This document shows, piece after piece, positions 9,141 to 19,985 of a stretch of DNA of 64,000 bases (within the stretch, counting starts at the first letter, position 1; every line of letters begins with the position of its first letter). The notes below the pieces were generated by a model that saw only the letters and a program-made list of their open reading frames with translations, ran no database searches and was not told the origin of the DNA. The translations under genes and the position numbers were made by a program. The stretch comes from Prorocentrum cordatum (lineage: Eukaryota > Sar > Dinophyceae > Prorocentrales > Prorocentraceae), in assembly GCA_963575745.1 (NCBI GenBank), contig CAUYUJ010011547.1:178708-242707 (forward strand). Direction: 5' to 3'.

Positions 9141-10680
9141 TACCTGCTGCAGGCGGTCCCGGGCCAGGATGCGGCTCCCGTTGCGTCTCCGCGGCCACCG
9201 GCTCTCCGCCCTGTCTCTGGGCAAGGGCCAGCAGCTCCGCGGCGTGCCCCTCCTCGGCGCCTCTGGCCAGGCCGCGCGCCAACTTGTACCGGCTGCAGGG
9301 CTCGCCCTCGCCCCGAGCCTGCGGGCGCAGCGGCCTCGGCCTTTGAGAGCCACCGCCCAGTCCCTGCGGCTGCCGGGGCTCCTAGGACCATGGGCAACGT
9401 CATGCCTGATCCTGACCCCCTCGGCCCGGCAGCCCTGCTCGGCGCCTGTCGCAGCTCAGCGCTGCTCCGCCGCGAGGCCCGGGGGCGGACCCGGGCACGT
9501 GTCGACCAGACGCAAGGGTGACCCTTCGCCGGAGTGACCTTTGGTGCGGGCACAGATGGGTCCCCAGATGGCTGAGAACGAAGCAGCGGCAGTTGCTTGC
9601 GCGCCCAGGTTTGGCCCCCCCGCGGCCCCCCAAAAGCCGCGCACCAAAGGTCGCTCTTACGTATAGCCGAATGTGGGGCTCAGCCTCGCCTGCGAGCCCG
9701 CCGCCGCCCTCCAGGCCGGGGGCCCTCGGCGCCAGTCCGGCGGATCGCGGCGCCGGCCGGCGTGGCTCCCCGCGGACCGCCCCAAGGGGACCGCCGGGCG
9801 CCTGGGGCTCTCCAGGCCGAGCGTGCTGGGGCCCAAGGGGGCATCGGGGGGGGGGGGCAAGAGCGGGGACGGAGGGAGGGAAGGAGCGCACTCCCCCGCG
9901 CGTGGCCCAGCCCTCGTGAAGCCTTGCCTTCTGCTGCGCCCGAACTCTGACACCTCGTCATCCGCTCCCTCCTCCGCCGCTCGCAGCAGAGCCCCCGCGG
10001 CAGGCGCGAAGGGCGGGGCCGCTTCCCGCAGCCCTGCGCGCTGGGCCAGCTCGGCAGGCACCAAGGGCGGGGCAGTCTCCCGCATGCCTGTGGGCCGATC
10101 CTCCGCGGCCGCGGGGTGGCCAGGGGTGGGGGCGTCGGGTAGGACGCCAGGACACCCGCCACGTCCCCCACGGCATCCTCGCTGGAGGGCTCGAGGCCGA
10201 GGGCGGCTCCCAGGCGGGGCCCTGCGGCAGCCTGTCGGAGCTCCTCGTCGGTGGCCTGCGAGAAGCCGTGGGGCGGGACGCGAGCCGCGTGCCGCGCGGC
10301 GTTCCGGCGGCGCCGCGAACGCCTTGGCACTGCTCGCCGAGGGCCGCCCGCCGCAGCCGCTGCAGTGCTGGGCGGGCGGCCCGCTCGCGGTCGCGCCACG
10401 AGCCAGGCGGCGCAGCACCCAGGCCAGCCCGCGCACGCTGTAACTAGGCCAGTCTCGCAGGCCTGCTGCGCTCGGCGGGGGGCCCGCCCGCCGAGCCGCC
10501 GCCGCGCCGAGCAGCTCAGCCTCTGGCGCGCGAATTGGCCGTCGCCACGCAGGCGAACCGAGCCAAGAGCCTCGCTTCCCCGAGTCCCTCACGCCCGCCG
10601 CGCTGCCCCGCAGGGGCCGCAGGGCACGCCCGGGGACGAGGTCCAGGAGCGGGGGGGCTACGGACAGGCATGAGCCAAAG
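9141..10680. other. Very GC-rich stretch without a confident gene
   Basis: Long open frames on both strands reflect base composition. The only protein-like piece is a minus-strand helix around 10,150-10,270 (ATDEELRQAAAGPRLGAALG), which may be an exon remnant. No start, stop or domain can be fixed. Confidence 0.4.
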
Positions 10681-10689
10681 TGGCTACGG

Positions 10690-11045
10690 AGACGAGGAGG
10701 AGGAGGAGGAGGCGGAGGAGGAAGAGGAGGAAGAGGAGGAAGAGGAGGAAGAGGAGGAGGAGGAGGAGGTGGGCGAGGACGAGGACGAATATGAGGACGA
10801 GGACGAGGACGAGGACGAGGAGGAGGAGGAGGAGGAGGAGGAGGAGGAGGAGGAGAGGAGGAGGAGGAGGAGGAGGAGGAGGAGGAGGAGGAGGAGGAGG
10901 AGGAGGAGGAGGGAGGAGGGAGGGAGGAGGAGGAGGAGGAGGAGGAGGAGGAGGAGGGGGAGGGAGGAGGAGGAGGAGGGAGGAGGAGGGGAAGAGAGAG
11001 GAGGGAGGAGGGAGGAGGGCTGAGGGAGGAGGGTGGAGAGAAGAG
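10690..11045. repeat. Imperfect (GGA)n purine array
   Basis: About 350 bp almost wholly purine on the plus strand, interrupted by GACGAG units around 10,776-10,822. Poly-Glu, poly-Arg and poly-Ser translations here are artefacts. Confidence 0.9.
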
Positions 11046-11073
11046 GGAGGAAGACCAGGTGGAGGCCGCCTAG

Positions 11074-11283
11074 CCTGAGGACGAGGCGGAGGACGAGGCC
11101 GAGGCCGCCACGCTGCGCGGCGCCGCCCTCCCCCCTCCAGGGCTCACGCCGCTCCACGTCGCGGCGGAGCTCGGCCGGCGCGCGGCCGCCGAGCTGCTGC
11201 TCTCCGCCTCCGCGCCAGCGGACTGCGGCGCGCAGGGCGGCGCCACGCCGCTGCACTCGGCCGCCAGGCCGCAGGGGGGCGCG
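11074..11283 (+). CDS. Ankyrin-repeat exon-like segment (partial)
   Basis: The frame that opens after the TAG at 11,071 reads an acidic lead and then two ankyrin repeat cores: GLTPLHVAAELGRRAAAELL and GATPLHSAARPQGG. TPLH and the following AA are the hallmarks of the family, a protein-binding scaffold. A pyrimidine-rich CCCCCCTCCAG ends at 11,140 just before the first core and could be a splice acceptor. The frame stays open beyond the second repeat but loses ankyrin character by about 11,283. Only a fragment can be supported. The neighbouring DNA is dispersed repeat, so it may be a stranded exon. Confidence 0.45.
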
Positions 11284-11329
11284 GCACACCACCGCGATCC
11301 GGCCCACGTTGGGCGATTCCGTGAGCAGG

Positions 11330-11550
11330 GGCGGACTTTCCCGCCCTATCTTTGCAAGCTGCTTTGGTGTCAATTTCTGACCTGCTTTGCCGTCGCTGCT
11401 TCCGCCATACATTTGCGGAAATACCCGCCCTGGTTTTCTGAGGCGGGGATTTCCCGCCGTATTTCTTAGCATCGTTTGGGGTGCATTTCCTACACACTGC
11501 TGGGTCAGAGAACCAACCAAAGTACGGCGGATCCAGGGCCAGGGATACTT
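11330..11550. repeat. Dispersed repeat shared with 17,340-17,520
   Basis: Common blocks include GCATCGTTTGGGGTGCA(T/C)TTC and (A/C)GGCGGATCC, in the same order and orientation at both places. Confidence 0.6.
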
Positions 11551-11599
11551 CTGACGATCTAATTGTTCCAGCGGGCAGTTTTTTCCGCGATCTCGGCCT

Positions 11600-11850
11600 C
11601 GGGGGTCCGCCATCAGGCCTCAGGGCCATCAGAAACGGATCCGCGACGAAAAATCGTCCCCAGGGAAGTGGTCGGGACCTCTGGGGATGGCGAGTTGATT
11701 GAGAGGAGGGCGAGTTGAGACAGCCTCTGTGGCCCGTCATCGGGCCTCGGGGCCATCAGAAAAACATATTTGGAGCGACAATGCCCCTGGGGAAGCGGCC
11801 GGGACCTCTGGGGCCGCCCCGGCGGCGGCGGCGGCGGCGGCGGCGCGCGA
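11600..11850. repeat. Two copies of a ~90-bp dispersed repeat
   Basis: GGGCCATCAGAAA...CGGGACCTCTGGGG occurs at about 11,620-11,690 and 11,748-11,815. A third copy lies at about 18,708-18,785. The second copy runs into a CGG run (11,820-11,845). Confidence 0.6.
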
Positions 11851-12194
11851 GCGGCCGGGGAGGACCGCTGATGCGGTACGACGCGGCAGGTTCGTGTCTC
11901 AGAGGAGGGCGAGCTTCAGGAGGAAAAGAAACACACAGACACAATTAATCATTCCCCAGAAAGTATGGGAAAATACGGGAAGTGAGGGGGAAGACAAAAA
12001 CCCAGAAAATATGGGGAAATATGGGGAATCCTGTTATTTGTGTGTATTTATTTGTGTGTCCCAGGGCCCCTTCAGAGTTGCGACACCAGCAGCTGGCCCG
12101 CGGAGGGCCTGGGCCCCCGCGTCGCCACGGCCGGACGCAGCTCGGGAAGCTGGTGCGGTTGGCCCGCGGGAGGAATATCCAGGCACCGACTTCG

Positions 12195-12247
12195 AGCTGC
12201 CGCTCCTCCTCCTCCTCCTCCTCCTCCTCCTCCTCCTCCTCCTCCTC
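12195..12247. repeat. (CTC)n microsatellite
   Basis: About 17 CTC units with minor ends. Confidence 0.9.
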
Positions 12248-12304
12248 TGCCTCTATCCCATCCTCACCCGCTCCCCCTCGCCGTGCGCTGTCTCAGCTCG
12301 CCCT

Positions 12305-12480
12305 GCTCGGGGTGTCGTGCCGACGCGGCGGCGACCCCGCCGCGGGCGCTTAGGACTGAACGCCGCCAGCGTCCCAGAGCCAGTCACTACTGTCTGGAAC
12401 GGTCCGGCCATCGAAAAGCCACCGACCGTTCTGGGCCGGACGATCCACGCGGCGTCAGGGGCCGACGCCGAGCCTGCCGT
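12305..12480. mobile_element. Degenerate copy of the TIR element
   Basis: Internal blocks match the copy at 58,257 in order (TGAACGC-GCCAGCG, TCGAAAAGCC, CGATCCACG-GTCAG), but the terminal inverted repeats are mostly lost. Confidence 0.45.
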
Positions 12481-12499
12481 GCCGGCATCGAGGCCGCTG

Positions 12500-13520
12500 C
12501 TCGTCCTGGAGACCCCTCTGGGTCGAGACGGCCAGACTCTCCTCGAGGTTCTGGTCAGGTCCAGGGGGGGCCGCTGTGTAGGTGCGTGTTCTCGTTCCCC
12601 CATCTGGCGGCGCCAACAAGGGAGGTGGCGCGAGGCGGTGAGCTTCCAAGATGGCGGGGGGGGTCCTCAGAAACCCGCCCGGCTTCGAAAGCCTCCCGGG
12701 CCCTTCTAAGAAGGCCCCTTGGCTTCTGGGAAGCCCCTCCGCCTTCTTGGAAGGCCCACCCCCCCGCCCCCACGCCGCCCCATTGTGGGCGCCACGAACC
12801 AACGGCGAGCGCCGCCAGAGTCCCCTGGAGGTCCTCGGAGGTCACTGGGAGGCGTCTGGAGGGGACTCGATATTGGAGACTCCTCGGCCCTCGATCGGTC
12901 GAGAGGGCCTGGGCGGCCGTCGCTTGGCGGCGGCGCCGCCGCCGACCCATATCTCCGAAGATCCTCGCCGTAGCGTGAAAATCGCCTGCGTGCCAGCTGG
13001 AGGGGACTCTCGGAGGAGGAGGACGACGACGGGGAGGCTGTGCATGCCCGCCAGTGGTTGGCGGCAAGACAGTAGGTAGCTACAAAGCGCGCTCGGACTC
13101 GCCAGATCTCCGAAGATGAGACTTTTTGAGCCCAGTCAGTTGTTCCTTCACTTTCGGCTTCTGGGGGGCGTCTTTGGGTCCCTTGGGCTGCGGATTGAAC
13201 GCGAACACATCCTCGGATGTCTGAGGATGCCGCCGCCGCCGATGTGAGGATCGACCAGCGGTCGACGCCTTATGCATGCCCCTGATGCTGCCCCCAGCGC
13301 TGGGCGCCCTGAGGGTGGGGCATGAATTGAGTTCCTGGCTCTGCAGGTCAGCACTGCTCGACCTGTCCCCACTCCCAGCGGGAAAAAGCCCTGGACCCGC
13401 TGCTCGATCTGCCCCCCATACGCGGAGGAACCCTGGCGCACAGGGGGGATGGGCACAGGTCCGGCGATATCCTGCTGGGCAGGCCAGACTTTTGCAGCCG
13501 TGTCCCCGCCTGGTCGCTGG
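12500..13520. other. No gene supported
   Basis: Contains degenerate short repeats (GAAGGCCC...TTCTTGGAAG around 12,690-12,760). Long frames on both strands are compositional. Confidence 0.4.
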
Positions 13521-13523
13521 ACC

Positions 13524-13630
13524 CCCCTCCTCCTCCTCCTCCTCCTCCTCCTCCTCCTCCTCCTCCTCCTCCTCCTCCTCCTCCTCCTCCTCCTCCTCCT
13601 CCTCCTCCTCCTCCTCCTCCTCCTCCTCTC
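13524..13630. repeat. (CTC)n microsatellite
   Basis: About 35 uninterrupted trinucleotides. Confidence 0.95.
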
Positions 13631-13879
13631 CTGCGCTGACGCAAGCCATCGGCGCTGGACCCCCCTCTGGCGGCGCCTCTGGCGCCGCGCCCTGGCGCGC
13701 TCCGCGCGCTGGCGCAGGAGGGGGCGGACCGAGGATAACTGTGCCTGGACGGCGCCTTTGCTCCTCCGGGGCGGCCGCCGACTCGAGGACGTCGAGGCTC
13801 CTGGCGGTGCGGGCGTGGTGGAGGAGAGGGAGGAGGAGGTGTGGGAGGACGTGGAGACTTGAAATGGTTGGTCCGCTTG

Positions 13880-14055
13880 GCCTGAGAGGAGGAAGAGGAG
13901 CAGGAGGAGGAGGAGGAGGAGGAGGAGAAGGAGGAGGAGGAGGAGGCGGAGGAGGGAGGAGAGGAGGAGGAGGAGGTGGAGGCGTAGGAGGAGGAGGAGG
14001 AGGAGGTGGAGGCGTAGGAGGAGGAGGAGGGGGAGTAGGAGGAGGAGGGGGGCCC
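13880..14055. repeat. Imperfect (GGA)n with GGTGGAGGCGTA units
   Basis: Purine-rich array with two copies of a GGAGGTGGAGGCGTAGGA block at about 13,971 and 14,001. Confidence 0.85.
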
Positions 14056-14509
14056 CTCGCCCTGCTGGGCGTCCGGGTAACTACAGCCTCTCGTCGAGGG
14101 GTCGACTGTTTGGCCCTCGAGCCCGTTGCCCGCGCCGGCGGCGGCGCGCCCCGGCGGCGGCCTCGCCGACCAGCCGCACTCGGGGGGGGGGCTGTGGTCT
14201 TTCCAAGGAACGTGCCCCTGGCGCACATGCCTCCGACCGCTTCGGTGGCGGGAGGTTCCCGAACATGTAATCCCGCCATCTGTATGTGGCCGTTCACGCT
14301 CAGTGGCTCTCCCGAGTCGAGCACCGGGGGGGGGCCGCTCGGGCCCAGCAGCCCGCCCTGCCTGGCAGGCTCCAAGCTTCACCTTTCGCGCGAGAGCGCG
14401 GTACACGGGCTTTTGGATGATGCTGCTGCTCGCGCGCGCGGGGTGCCAGCTGGTCTGAGGCGGCCGTCATGGCCTTCTTCCCGATGAGGCAAGTCGAGGA
14501 TTTGGCAAG

Positions 14510-15735
14510 CCTGGCAGGCGCGACCTCCCACGCTTCGCCGCGCAGGAGGATGCCGCCCGGCGCGCGCCCATGGCCGACGCCCTGAGGACTTTGGACGCCC
14601 CTGAGGAGGAGATCGCGGCGGTGGCAGTCGAGTTGGAGGCGGGCTGCAGGGCGAACTCCGCGGCGGCTGCGTCCAGGCAGCAGCGGGACGCGGGGGGGCC
14701 TGGCGCGCAGGGCCGCGCCAGACGCCCTCTGCATCTACCCCTTGACGGAGGAGGTTGCTTCGCGGCGGCCGCCAAGCGCGCCGGCTGAAAGAGCGCCGTG
14801 TGCCACATGTGAGAATTGCGCCTGGACCGCGCGGGGGCAAAACGCGAGGTTCTGGCCTGGCGCGCCCGGGCACATGCTGCAAGTCGTTGGTTCGGGGGCA
14901 GGGACCCGAGGCCAAGGCGGGCGAGCTGAGGCGGGAAGACATCTCAGAGGAGACCAAGGGCTACGTGGGCGCGCGAGCTACGGACGCGCGTTGGCCGCAT
15001 GCGTTGCACGTGGTGGCGAACCGCTGGCTTTCGGTTGGCGGAGATCGAGGTGGCAGGTGCTCGCCTGGCGCACGCTTCGTTCGAGCCTGGCGAGATCGCG
15101 GTGCTCTTCCTTCTGGTCTCCAAGTGTGATGTGCGAGGCAGCGGGCGTGAGAGGAGGCTTCGCTGCTTGTGCTCGCCAGACGTTCGCGTTGTTCACTGCA
15201 CGTGCCACGTGCTGGCAGAGCAGGTGGACAGGGTGGAGAACTTCGCATGCGTCGGCCGCGGAAGGCTGGGCGACTGGGGCCAGCCGCTGTTTCCGACGGT
15301 CGGTAACCAGGTGCCGACTGAGGCGAGCATGGTCCAGGCGCGGTGCGGCCAGTCGCCGACGCCGCAAGGATTTCGGGCCACTCAGTCAGAATATCTGGTG
15401 CGAAACGGTGCGCTCGTGAAGGTTGGCCTATCCAGGCCATTCGACACCTGGGCCGCTGGCCGATCGGGAAAATTCTGGAGCATGCAGAAGAGACCTACGC
15501 CGAACACGCTGGCACAGGGGCGGCTTACAAGGCCGACGAGCCGAAGGGCCTCAGCTGCTTTGGGCGCCCGCATGGCGGCAGCAGCGGCGGGACGCTCGAA
15601 GGTGGTGCAGGCCCTGGGGAGCAACTTCGACCGTGCATGGCGGCAGCAGTGGCGGGACGCTCGAAGGAGGCGCAGGCCCTGGGGAGCAAACTCGATTGTT
15701 TGGAAGCTCGCTGTCAATAGCTCAGCGCGGAGCTC
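14510..15735 (+). pseudogene. Tyrosine recombinase-like gene, frame-shifted
   Basis: Reads as a decayed DNA breaking-rejoining enzyme of the phage-integrase superfamily, of a type common in dinoflagellate genomes. An N-terminal helical part lies at about 14,510-14,690 (ADALRTLDAPEEEIAAVAVE). A central segment at about 15,035-15,350 reads AVLFLLVSKCDVRGSG, a Cys-rich patch and LFPTVGNQVPTEASM. After a frameshift near 15,350 come GHSVR (the H-x-x-R of box II) and HLGRWPIGKILEHAEE, with the usual Gly-Arg-Trp and downstream helix. The catalytic Tyr may be the Y just after this (ETYAEHA). At least two frameshifts (near 15,030 and 15,350) break it. No terminal repeats could be assigned. Family placement is from motif order, without a search. 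Confidence 0.5.
15572..15705. repeat. Direct duplication of ~65 bp
   Basis: Two adjacent copies beginning CATGGCGGCAGCAG and running through GGGACGCTCGAAGG to CCTGGGGAGCAA, at about 15,572 and 15,637. They follow the recombinase relic. Confidence 0.8.
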
Positions 15736-15739
15736 GCCC

Positions 15740-16250
15740 ACGAACCAGGCTTCGTGTTGACGGGGATTCAGGGGCGATTCCGCCTGCACAGTAGGGCGTC
15801 GACGCATGCCGACGCCCCTTCGTGGTCTTGGGCCTCGAGTTGCGGGCGGCGTTTCTCAGGCAACGGCTTCAGCCTGCTCTCGGCCAAGCGAGCAGAGGGG
15901 TGCTCGGCGGTTTGGTGCAAGAGGTGCGCGAAGTTTGAGGGGCCTTCCGCGGCACAGCCAGGAGCGGGGCAGGGAGCGGCATAGGCCCATCGTCAGCGGG
16001 AAGGTCGGCCTGTGTTTTCAAAGGGGTGGCGGGAGGCTTTGCGGGGCACGGAGCGGCATACGCCCTTCGGCGGCAGTGCAAAATTATCCCGGCAAAGCAA
16101 CCTAACAGCGATGTGTAGAAGCATATCTGAAAGCATTCCCCTTAAGATTCAGATGAAAATCCAGTTGTAGAAAGTCGTAGCATTATTGAAGGAGCAGGGG
16201 CAATTCAGTTCTCGCATCGTAGTCGCAGCGCTGACAGTCGCAGCTCAACG
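15740..16250. other. No gene recognised
   Basis: Unique-looking sequence downstream of the recombinase relic. A loose direct repeat (CGGGAAGGTCGGCC and neighbours) is visible near 15,950-16,060. Nothing else is supportable. Confidence 0.4.
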
Positions 16251-16261
16251 CCAGTCGCAGC

Positions 16262-16605
16262 CAGTCAGCGCAGTCAGCCTCAGCCTGCCTCAGCCTCAGC
16301 CTCAGCCTCAGCCTCAGCCTCAGCCTCAGCCTGCCTCAGCCTCAGCCTCAGCCTGCTTCAGCCTCAGCCTCAGTCTGCCTTCAGCCTCGGCCTCAGCCTC
16401 AGCCTGCCTCAGCCTCAGCCTGCATCAGCCTCAGCCTCAGCCTCAGCCTGCCTCAGCATCAGCCTGCCTCAGCCTCAGCCTCAGCCTGCCTCAGCCTCGG
16501 CCTCAGTCTGCTTCAGCCTCAGCCTCAGTCTGCCTTCAGCCTCGGCCTCAGCCTCAGCCTGCCTCAGCCCAGCCTGCCTCGACCGCAGCATCAGCCTGCC
16601 TCAGC
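16262..16605. repeat. (CAGCCT)n hexanucleotide array
   Basis: About 340 bp of CAGCCT units with TGCCT variants, translating as Gln-Pro or Ala-Ser repeats depending on frame. Confidence 0.9.
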
Positions 16606-17044
16606 ATTCAAAATGTGGCCCAGGAAAGGGAGTTCTGGGAAGTCGAAGAGCACGAAGTTGCCTACAGTTGGCTACGGGCATTCAAAATGTGGCCCGGGAA
16701 TGGAGTTCTGGGAACTCGAAGAGCACGAAGTGGCCTACAGTTGGCTCCGGGCATTCAAAATGTGGCCCGGGAATGGAGTTCTGGGAACTCGAAGAGCACG
16801 AAGTGGCCTACAGTTGGCTCCGGGCATTCAAAATGTGGCCCGGGAATGGAGTTCTGGGGACTCGAAGACCACGAAGTGGCCTACAGTTGGCTCCGGGCAT
16901 TCAAAATGTGGCCCGGGAATGGAGTTCTGGGAAGTCGAAGAGCACGAAGTGGCCTACAGTTGGCTCCGGGCATTCAGAATGTGGCCCGGGAATGGAGTTC
17001 TGGGAGGTCGAAGAGAACGAAGTGTGTGACTGTTGGCTTAAAAC
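16606..17044. repeat. 73-bp tandem repeat, six units
   Basis: Units start at ATTCAAAATG: 16,606 (74 bp), 16,680, 16,753, 16,826, 16,899 and 16,972. Because 73 is not divisible by three, successive units are read in different frames, and all three plus frames stay open across the array. The resulting 395-residue open frame (16,186-17,373) is therefore not evidence of a protein. Confidence 0.9.
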
Positions 17045-17227
17045 GACTTCTGCGGCACCCTGTCCGGCACCCGCCCAGACCCCCCTGTGGAGTCATCTGC
17101 TGCTCTCTTTTTAGCGCATTAGAAACCTATCAGTCTTCGCTGTTAGGTAAAAAGCTAGTATCTTTTCTCCCCGCCTCCGTAAAAGGGTGGCTGGGAGGGC
17201 TGAAGCGGGAAGATAGGCTTGTGCTGA

Positions 17228-17262
17228 TGCGGCAGGTTCGTGTCGTGTCGACGCGGTTGCGA
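17228..17262. mobile_element. Left end of the TIR element family
   Basis: GGCAGGTTCGTGTCGTGTCG followed by ACGCGG and GCGACCCC, nearly identical to the left ends at 7,651 and 58,257. No matching right end is found downstream, so it is truncated. Confidence 0.55.
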
Positions 17263-17339
17263 CCCCACCTTTATTGTTTGGCGATTTTGCAAGTAGGGCG
17301 GAAAGTGCCAACATGCTTTACAGGCTCCTGTGATGCCGA

Positions 17340-17525
17340 TTTCCGCCATTCATTGGCGTCGTTGTTTCAGTGATGCCTTCGTGGAAATATTCGCCGTAGG
17401 TGTTTGAGGCGGGAAGTTACGCTTTGTTGCATCGTTTGGGGTGCACTTCTGACACAGCTGTAAGTAGGAAAATCAACCCAAAGCGCGGCGGATCCGAAAT
17501 CAGGGCAGCGTGGACTTCCCAGGTT
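17340..17525. repeat. Dispersed repeat, second copy of 11,330-11,550
   Basis: See the entry at 11,330. It shares the block GCATCGTTTGGGGTGCA and surrounding sequence. Confidence 0.6.
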
Positions 17526-17786
17526 GCTACCTGGAGGGCCTCGTCGACTTTGCGCCCCCCTCGGGAGGTTGTCGATTCGAATGAGTTTCGCGGGCCACGT
17601 TGCCCTTGGTTGGCACCCCCGTGTTGTGGCTGCTCGGCCTCGGCGGCGGTCAGGGCGGCGGCCGCGGCGGCGGCGACGTGTTCCTTGCTTGTCCTTGTGT
17701 GCCGAGCCTCCTTGAAGGGGCCCTCTTCGCCGCGGGACGAGGTCCCCGGTGAGGGCGGTTCCGGCGAGAGGTCCAGAGGCCCGATT

Positions 17787-18110
17787 TTGATGAGGGCATC
17801 CTGGCGGAGGCGGACGGCGACCACGACCACCACAGCGACCACGACGACGACCGAAGGCCGCCGCAGGCCTCCCCGGAGATCCAGCGTTGCGACAAAAACG
17901 GCAACGAAGCTCTAGACCACATCTTTCTGCAGCATTTTTCAAGCCGGATCGATCTGCGATGATTCTGGGGCCCGAAGCTATGCGAAAACGCTCGGTGTGA
18001 AAGAATTGAAACGCCTGGATCTCAGGGTTGATGAGGGCATCCTGGCGGAGGCGGACGGCGACCACGACCACCACAGCGACCACGACGACGACCGAAGGCG
18101 CCCGCAGACC
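17787..18110. repeat. Two copies of a ~75-bp block 241 bp apart
   Basis: GATGAGGGCATCCTGGCGGA and the following CGACCACGACCACCACAGCG recur at 17,787 and 18,028. One plus frame encodes an acidic His/Asp-rich tract (DEGILAEADGDHDHHSDHDD) in both, though the surrounding frames differ. No gene can be fixed. Confidence 0.7.
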
Positions 18111-18249
18111 TCCGAGGGCCTCCGCGAGCCGCCGAGGGCCTCCGAGGGCCGCCGCGAGTGCCGTGGGCCTCCGAGGGCCCCGCCGAGGGCCGCCGAGGGC
18201 CGCCGACGGGGCCTCCGAGGGCCCCCGCGGGCCGAAGGCCATCGCGAGC

Positions 18250-18400
18250 GGCCAGGAGGCCGCCCGGGCGACAGGTCGGGGCAGCTCGGCCTGGCGGCGC
18301 TGCTCCTGCAGCGGCGCGCCGACGTGTGCGCGCGCATGCGCGCCGGGAGGCGCGCCGCCCGCCGGGAGGGTCGGGGCGCCGTCGGCCCTTCGCCGGAGTG
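18250..18400 (+). other. Possible ankyrin-like fragment
   Basis: One frame reads GQLGLAALLLQRRADVCAR, resembling the second helix and turn of an ankyrin repeat (LLL...GADV). It is preceded by a degenerate CCTCCGAGGGCC array (18,105-18,240). A single partial repeat is weak evidence. Confidence 0.25.
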
Positions 18401-18419
18401 AGTCAGAGGCTTGGCATCG

Positions 18420-19330
18420 CTCGGACGGGTGCGTTTTTTCCTCGGCGAGGACCATCGAGGAGCATCCTTGATCATTTGGCGAAAAAAACCACGCACGAAG
18501 CCGAAAAAAACACGGGGAACGGACGTCCGAGCGGTGGCGAGGAGGAGGGCGAGTCGAGACAGCCGACGGTTTTTCCGCGGCCCGGGGGCCACTAGCAAGG
18601 CGCCCTCGAGGGCGCGAAGGTATTCGCGCTTCGCGGTTCGGCTCCGATTCCTCCTCATCCTCCCCTTCTCCCCTGGGAGGCGGCGCGAGAGCGCGAAGTT
18701 GGGAGCCTTTGATTAGAAACAGATCCAGGGCGAGGATGCCTCGGGGAAGCGGTCGGGACCTCTGGGGCCGTCCCGGCGGCGGCGGTGCGCGAACGAACGG
18801 CGCCGATTGTGCCAGGGGAGGAGGAAGGAACACAGATCTGGTAGATTTGCGGCTCAGCGGACACCGGCAATCAGCTTTCGGGGAGGGCCCGTCGCCGCCG
18901 CGGCTGGACGCAGCTCGGAAAATGGTGCGCTTGGACCCCAGGAGGGGCGCCGATAAGAGGGGACCCTTCGGCCAGAGTGCCCGTCGGTGCACGGCTGAAC
19001 GTTCTCGGAGCATGGGCGGTTCCTGGGGGTTCTCCTGCCTCCGGGGGCGTTCCCACAGCTGCGCCTCGCCGAGGGCGTTCCGGGGGTGCCCAGATCGCCA
19101 CGAGCGGCCGCCGCACCCCCGAGTCATCATCCGAGCGCCCGAGTGACCGTTGGTGCGCGGCTGCCGCCGGGGGGAGCGGGGGGGGACGCTCCCAGGCTCA
19201 CAGGCTGCCCTTGTGGCGCCGCGTGCAACGATGTGCACGCCGCGCACCAAGGGTCACTCTTCTGTTTGGGGGGCCCCCAGAGTCACTCTTGCGCGTAGCC
19301 GATGCCAGCTTCGGGGGTCTTGCGCGGCAC
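18420..19330. other. No gene supported; dispersed repeat copy at 18,708-18,785
   Basis: Contains the third copy of the CGGGACCTCTGGGG repeat. Remaining frames are compositional. Confidence 0.4.
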
Positions 19331-19359
19331 GAAAGCAGCAAATTCCTGATGGGGAGTGG

Positions 19360-19581
19360 TCCTCTCGCCCGAGCGCTGGCCACATCCTTGGCGGGGATTG
19401 GTATTTTCGCCTGCTCGCTGGAAACATACTTCATCGAGAACGGAATTCTAGCATCAGCGCCAGCCACATCCCTAATTGGCTATGGTCAATGGTGCTGTCG
19501 CTCCAGCGCCAGCCACTTTCCCTAGTTTGCTACGGTGTTTCCGCTCGATTGCCAGCCACATCCCTGGTTGGTACAGCTATT
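19360..19581. repeat. Degenerate ~45-50-bp repeat (GCCAGCCACATCCCT)
   Basis: Four or five loose units built around GCCAGCCACATCCCT-TTGG. Its last 77 bp (19,505-19,581) recur exactly at 22,724-22,800. Confidence 0.65.
19505..19581. repeat. 77-bp direct repeat, left copy
   Basis: Identical over 77 bp to 22,724-22,800. Together they bracket 3,142 bp that contain the 101-bp satellite. Confidence 0.9.
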
Positions 19582-19689
19582 GCGAAGGCCTGACGGCCGG
19601 TGCCGCCGACCCTGTTCGCAATGCGCAGCAAGAGGCACGGGCTGTGGGATGGTTTGGGGGAACGGGGAGAAGGACGAGAAGGTGGGGGA

Positions 19690-19985
19690 GGGAGGCGTCG
19701 TATCTGACCCGGGACTTCCCCGGGACTCCCCCGGGACCCCCCCCGGGACCTCCTCTCCCCCCCCCGTCGGGGAAGGGAAAGGGAAGGGGCTTCCCTTCGA
19801 CTCAATGACGACGTTGCTCAAGGTCGGTACGGGGGGGGGGCGTCGTATCTGACTCGGAGGGGGGGTCGCTACCCCCCCCCGCTACCCCCCCCCCCCTCCC
19901 GGCGGGGGAGGAATGAAAGGGAAGGGGCTTCCTCTTACGACTCAATTGGAGCCGAGGGTTGCTCGTTCGAGCAAGGTCGGAAAAC
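19690..19985. repeat. Two ~150-bp units
   Basis: GGCGTCGTATCTGAC, a C/G homopolymer-rich middle, GGGAAGGGGCTTCC, ACGACTCAATT-type sequence and CAAGGTCGG occur in that order in both units (from about 19,694 and 19,848). Confidence 0.7.

Noticed and set aside
16186-17373. 395-residue Gln/Pro/Ser protein
   Set aside because: It is built from a hexanucleotide array and a 73-bp repeat that is open in three frames. No independent coding evidence.
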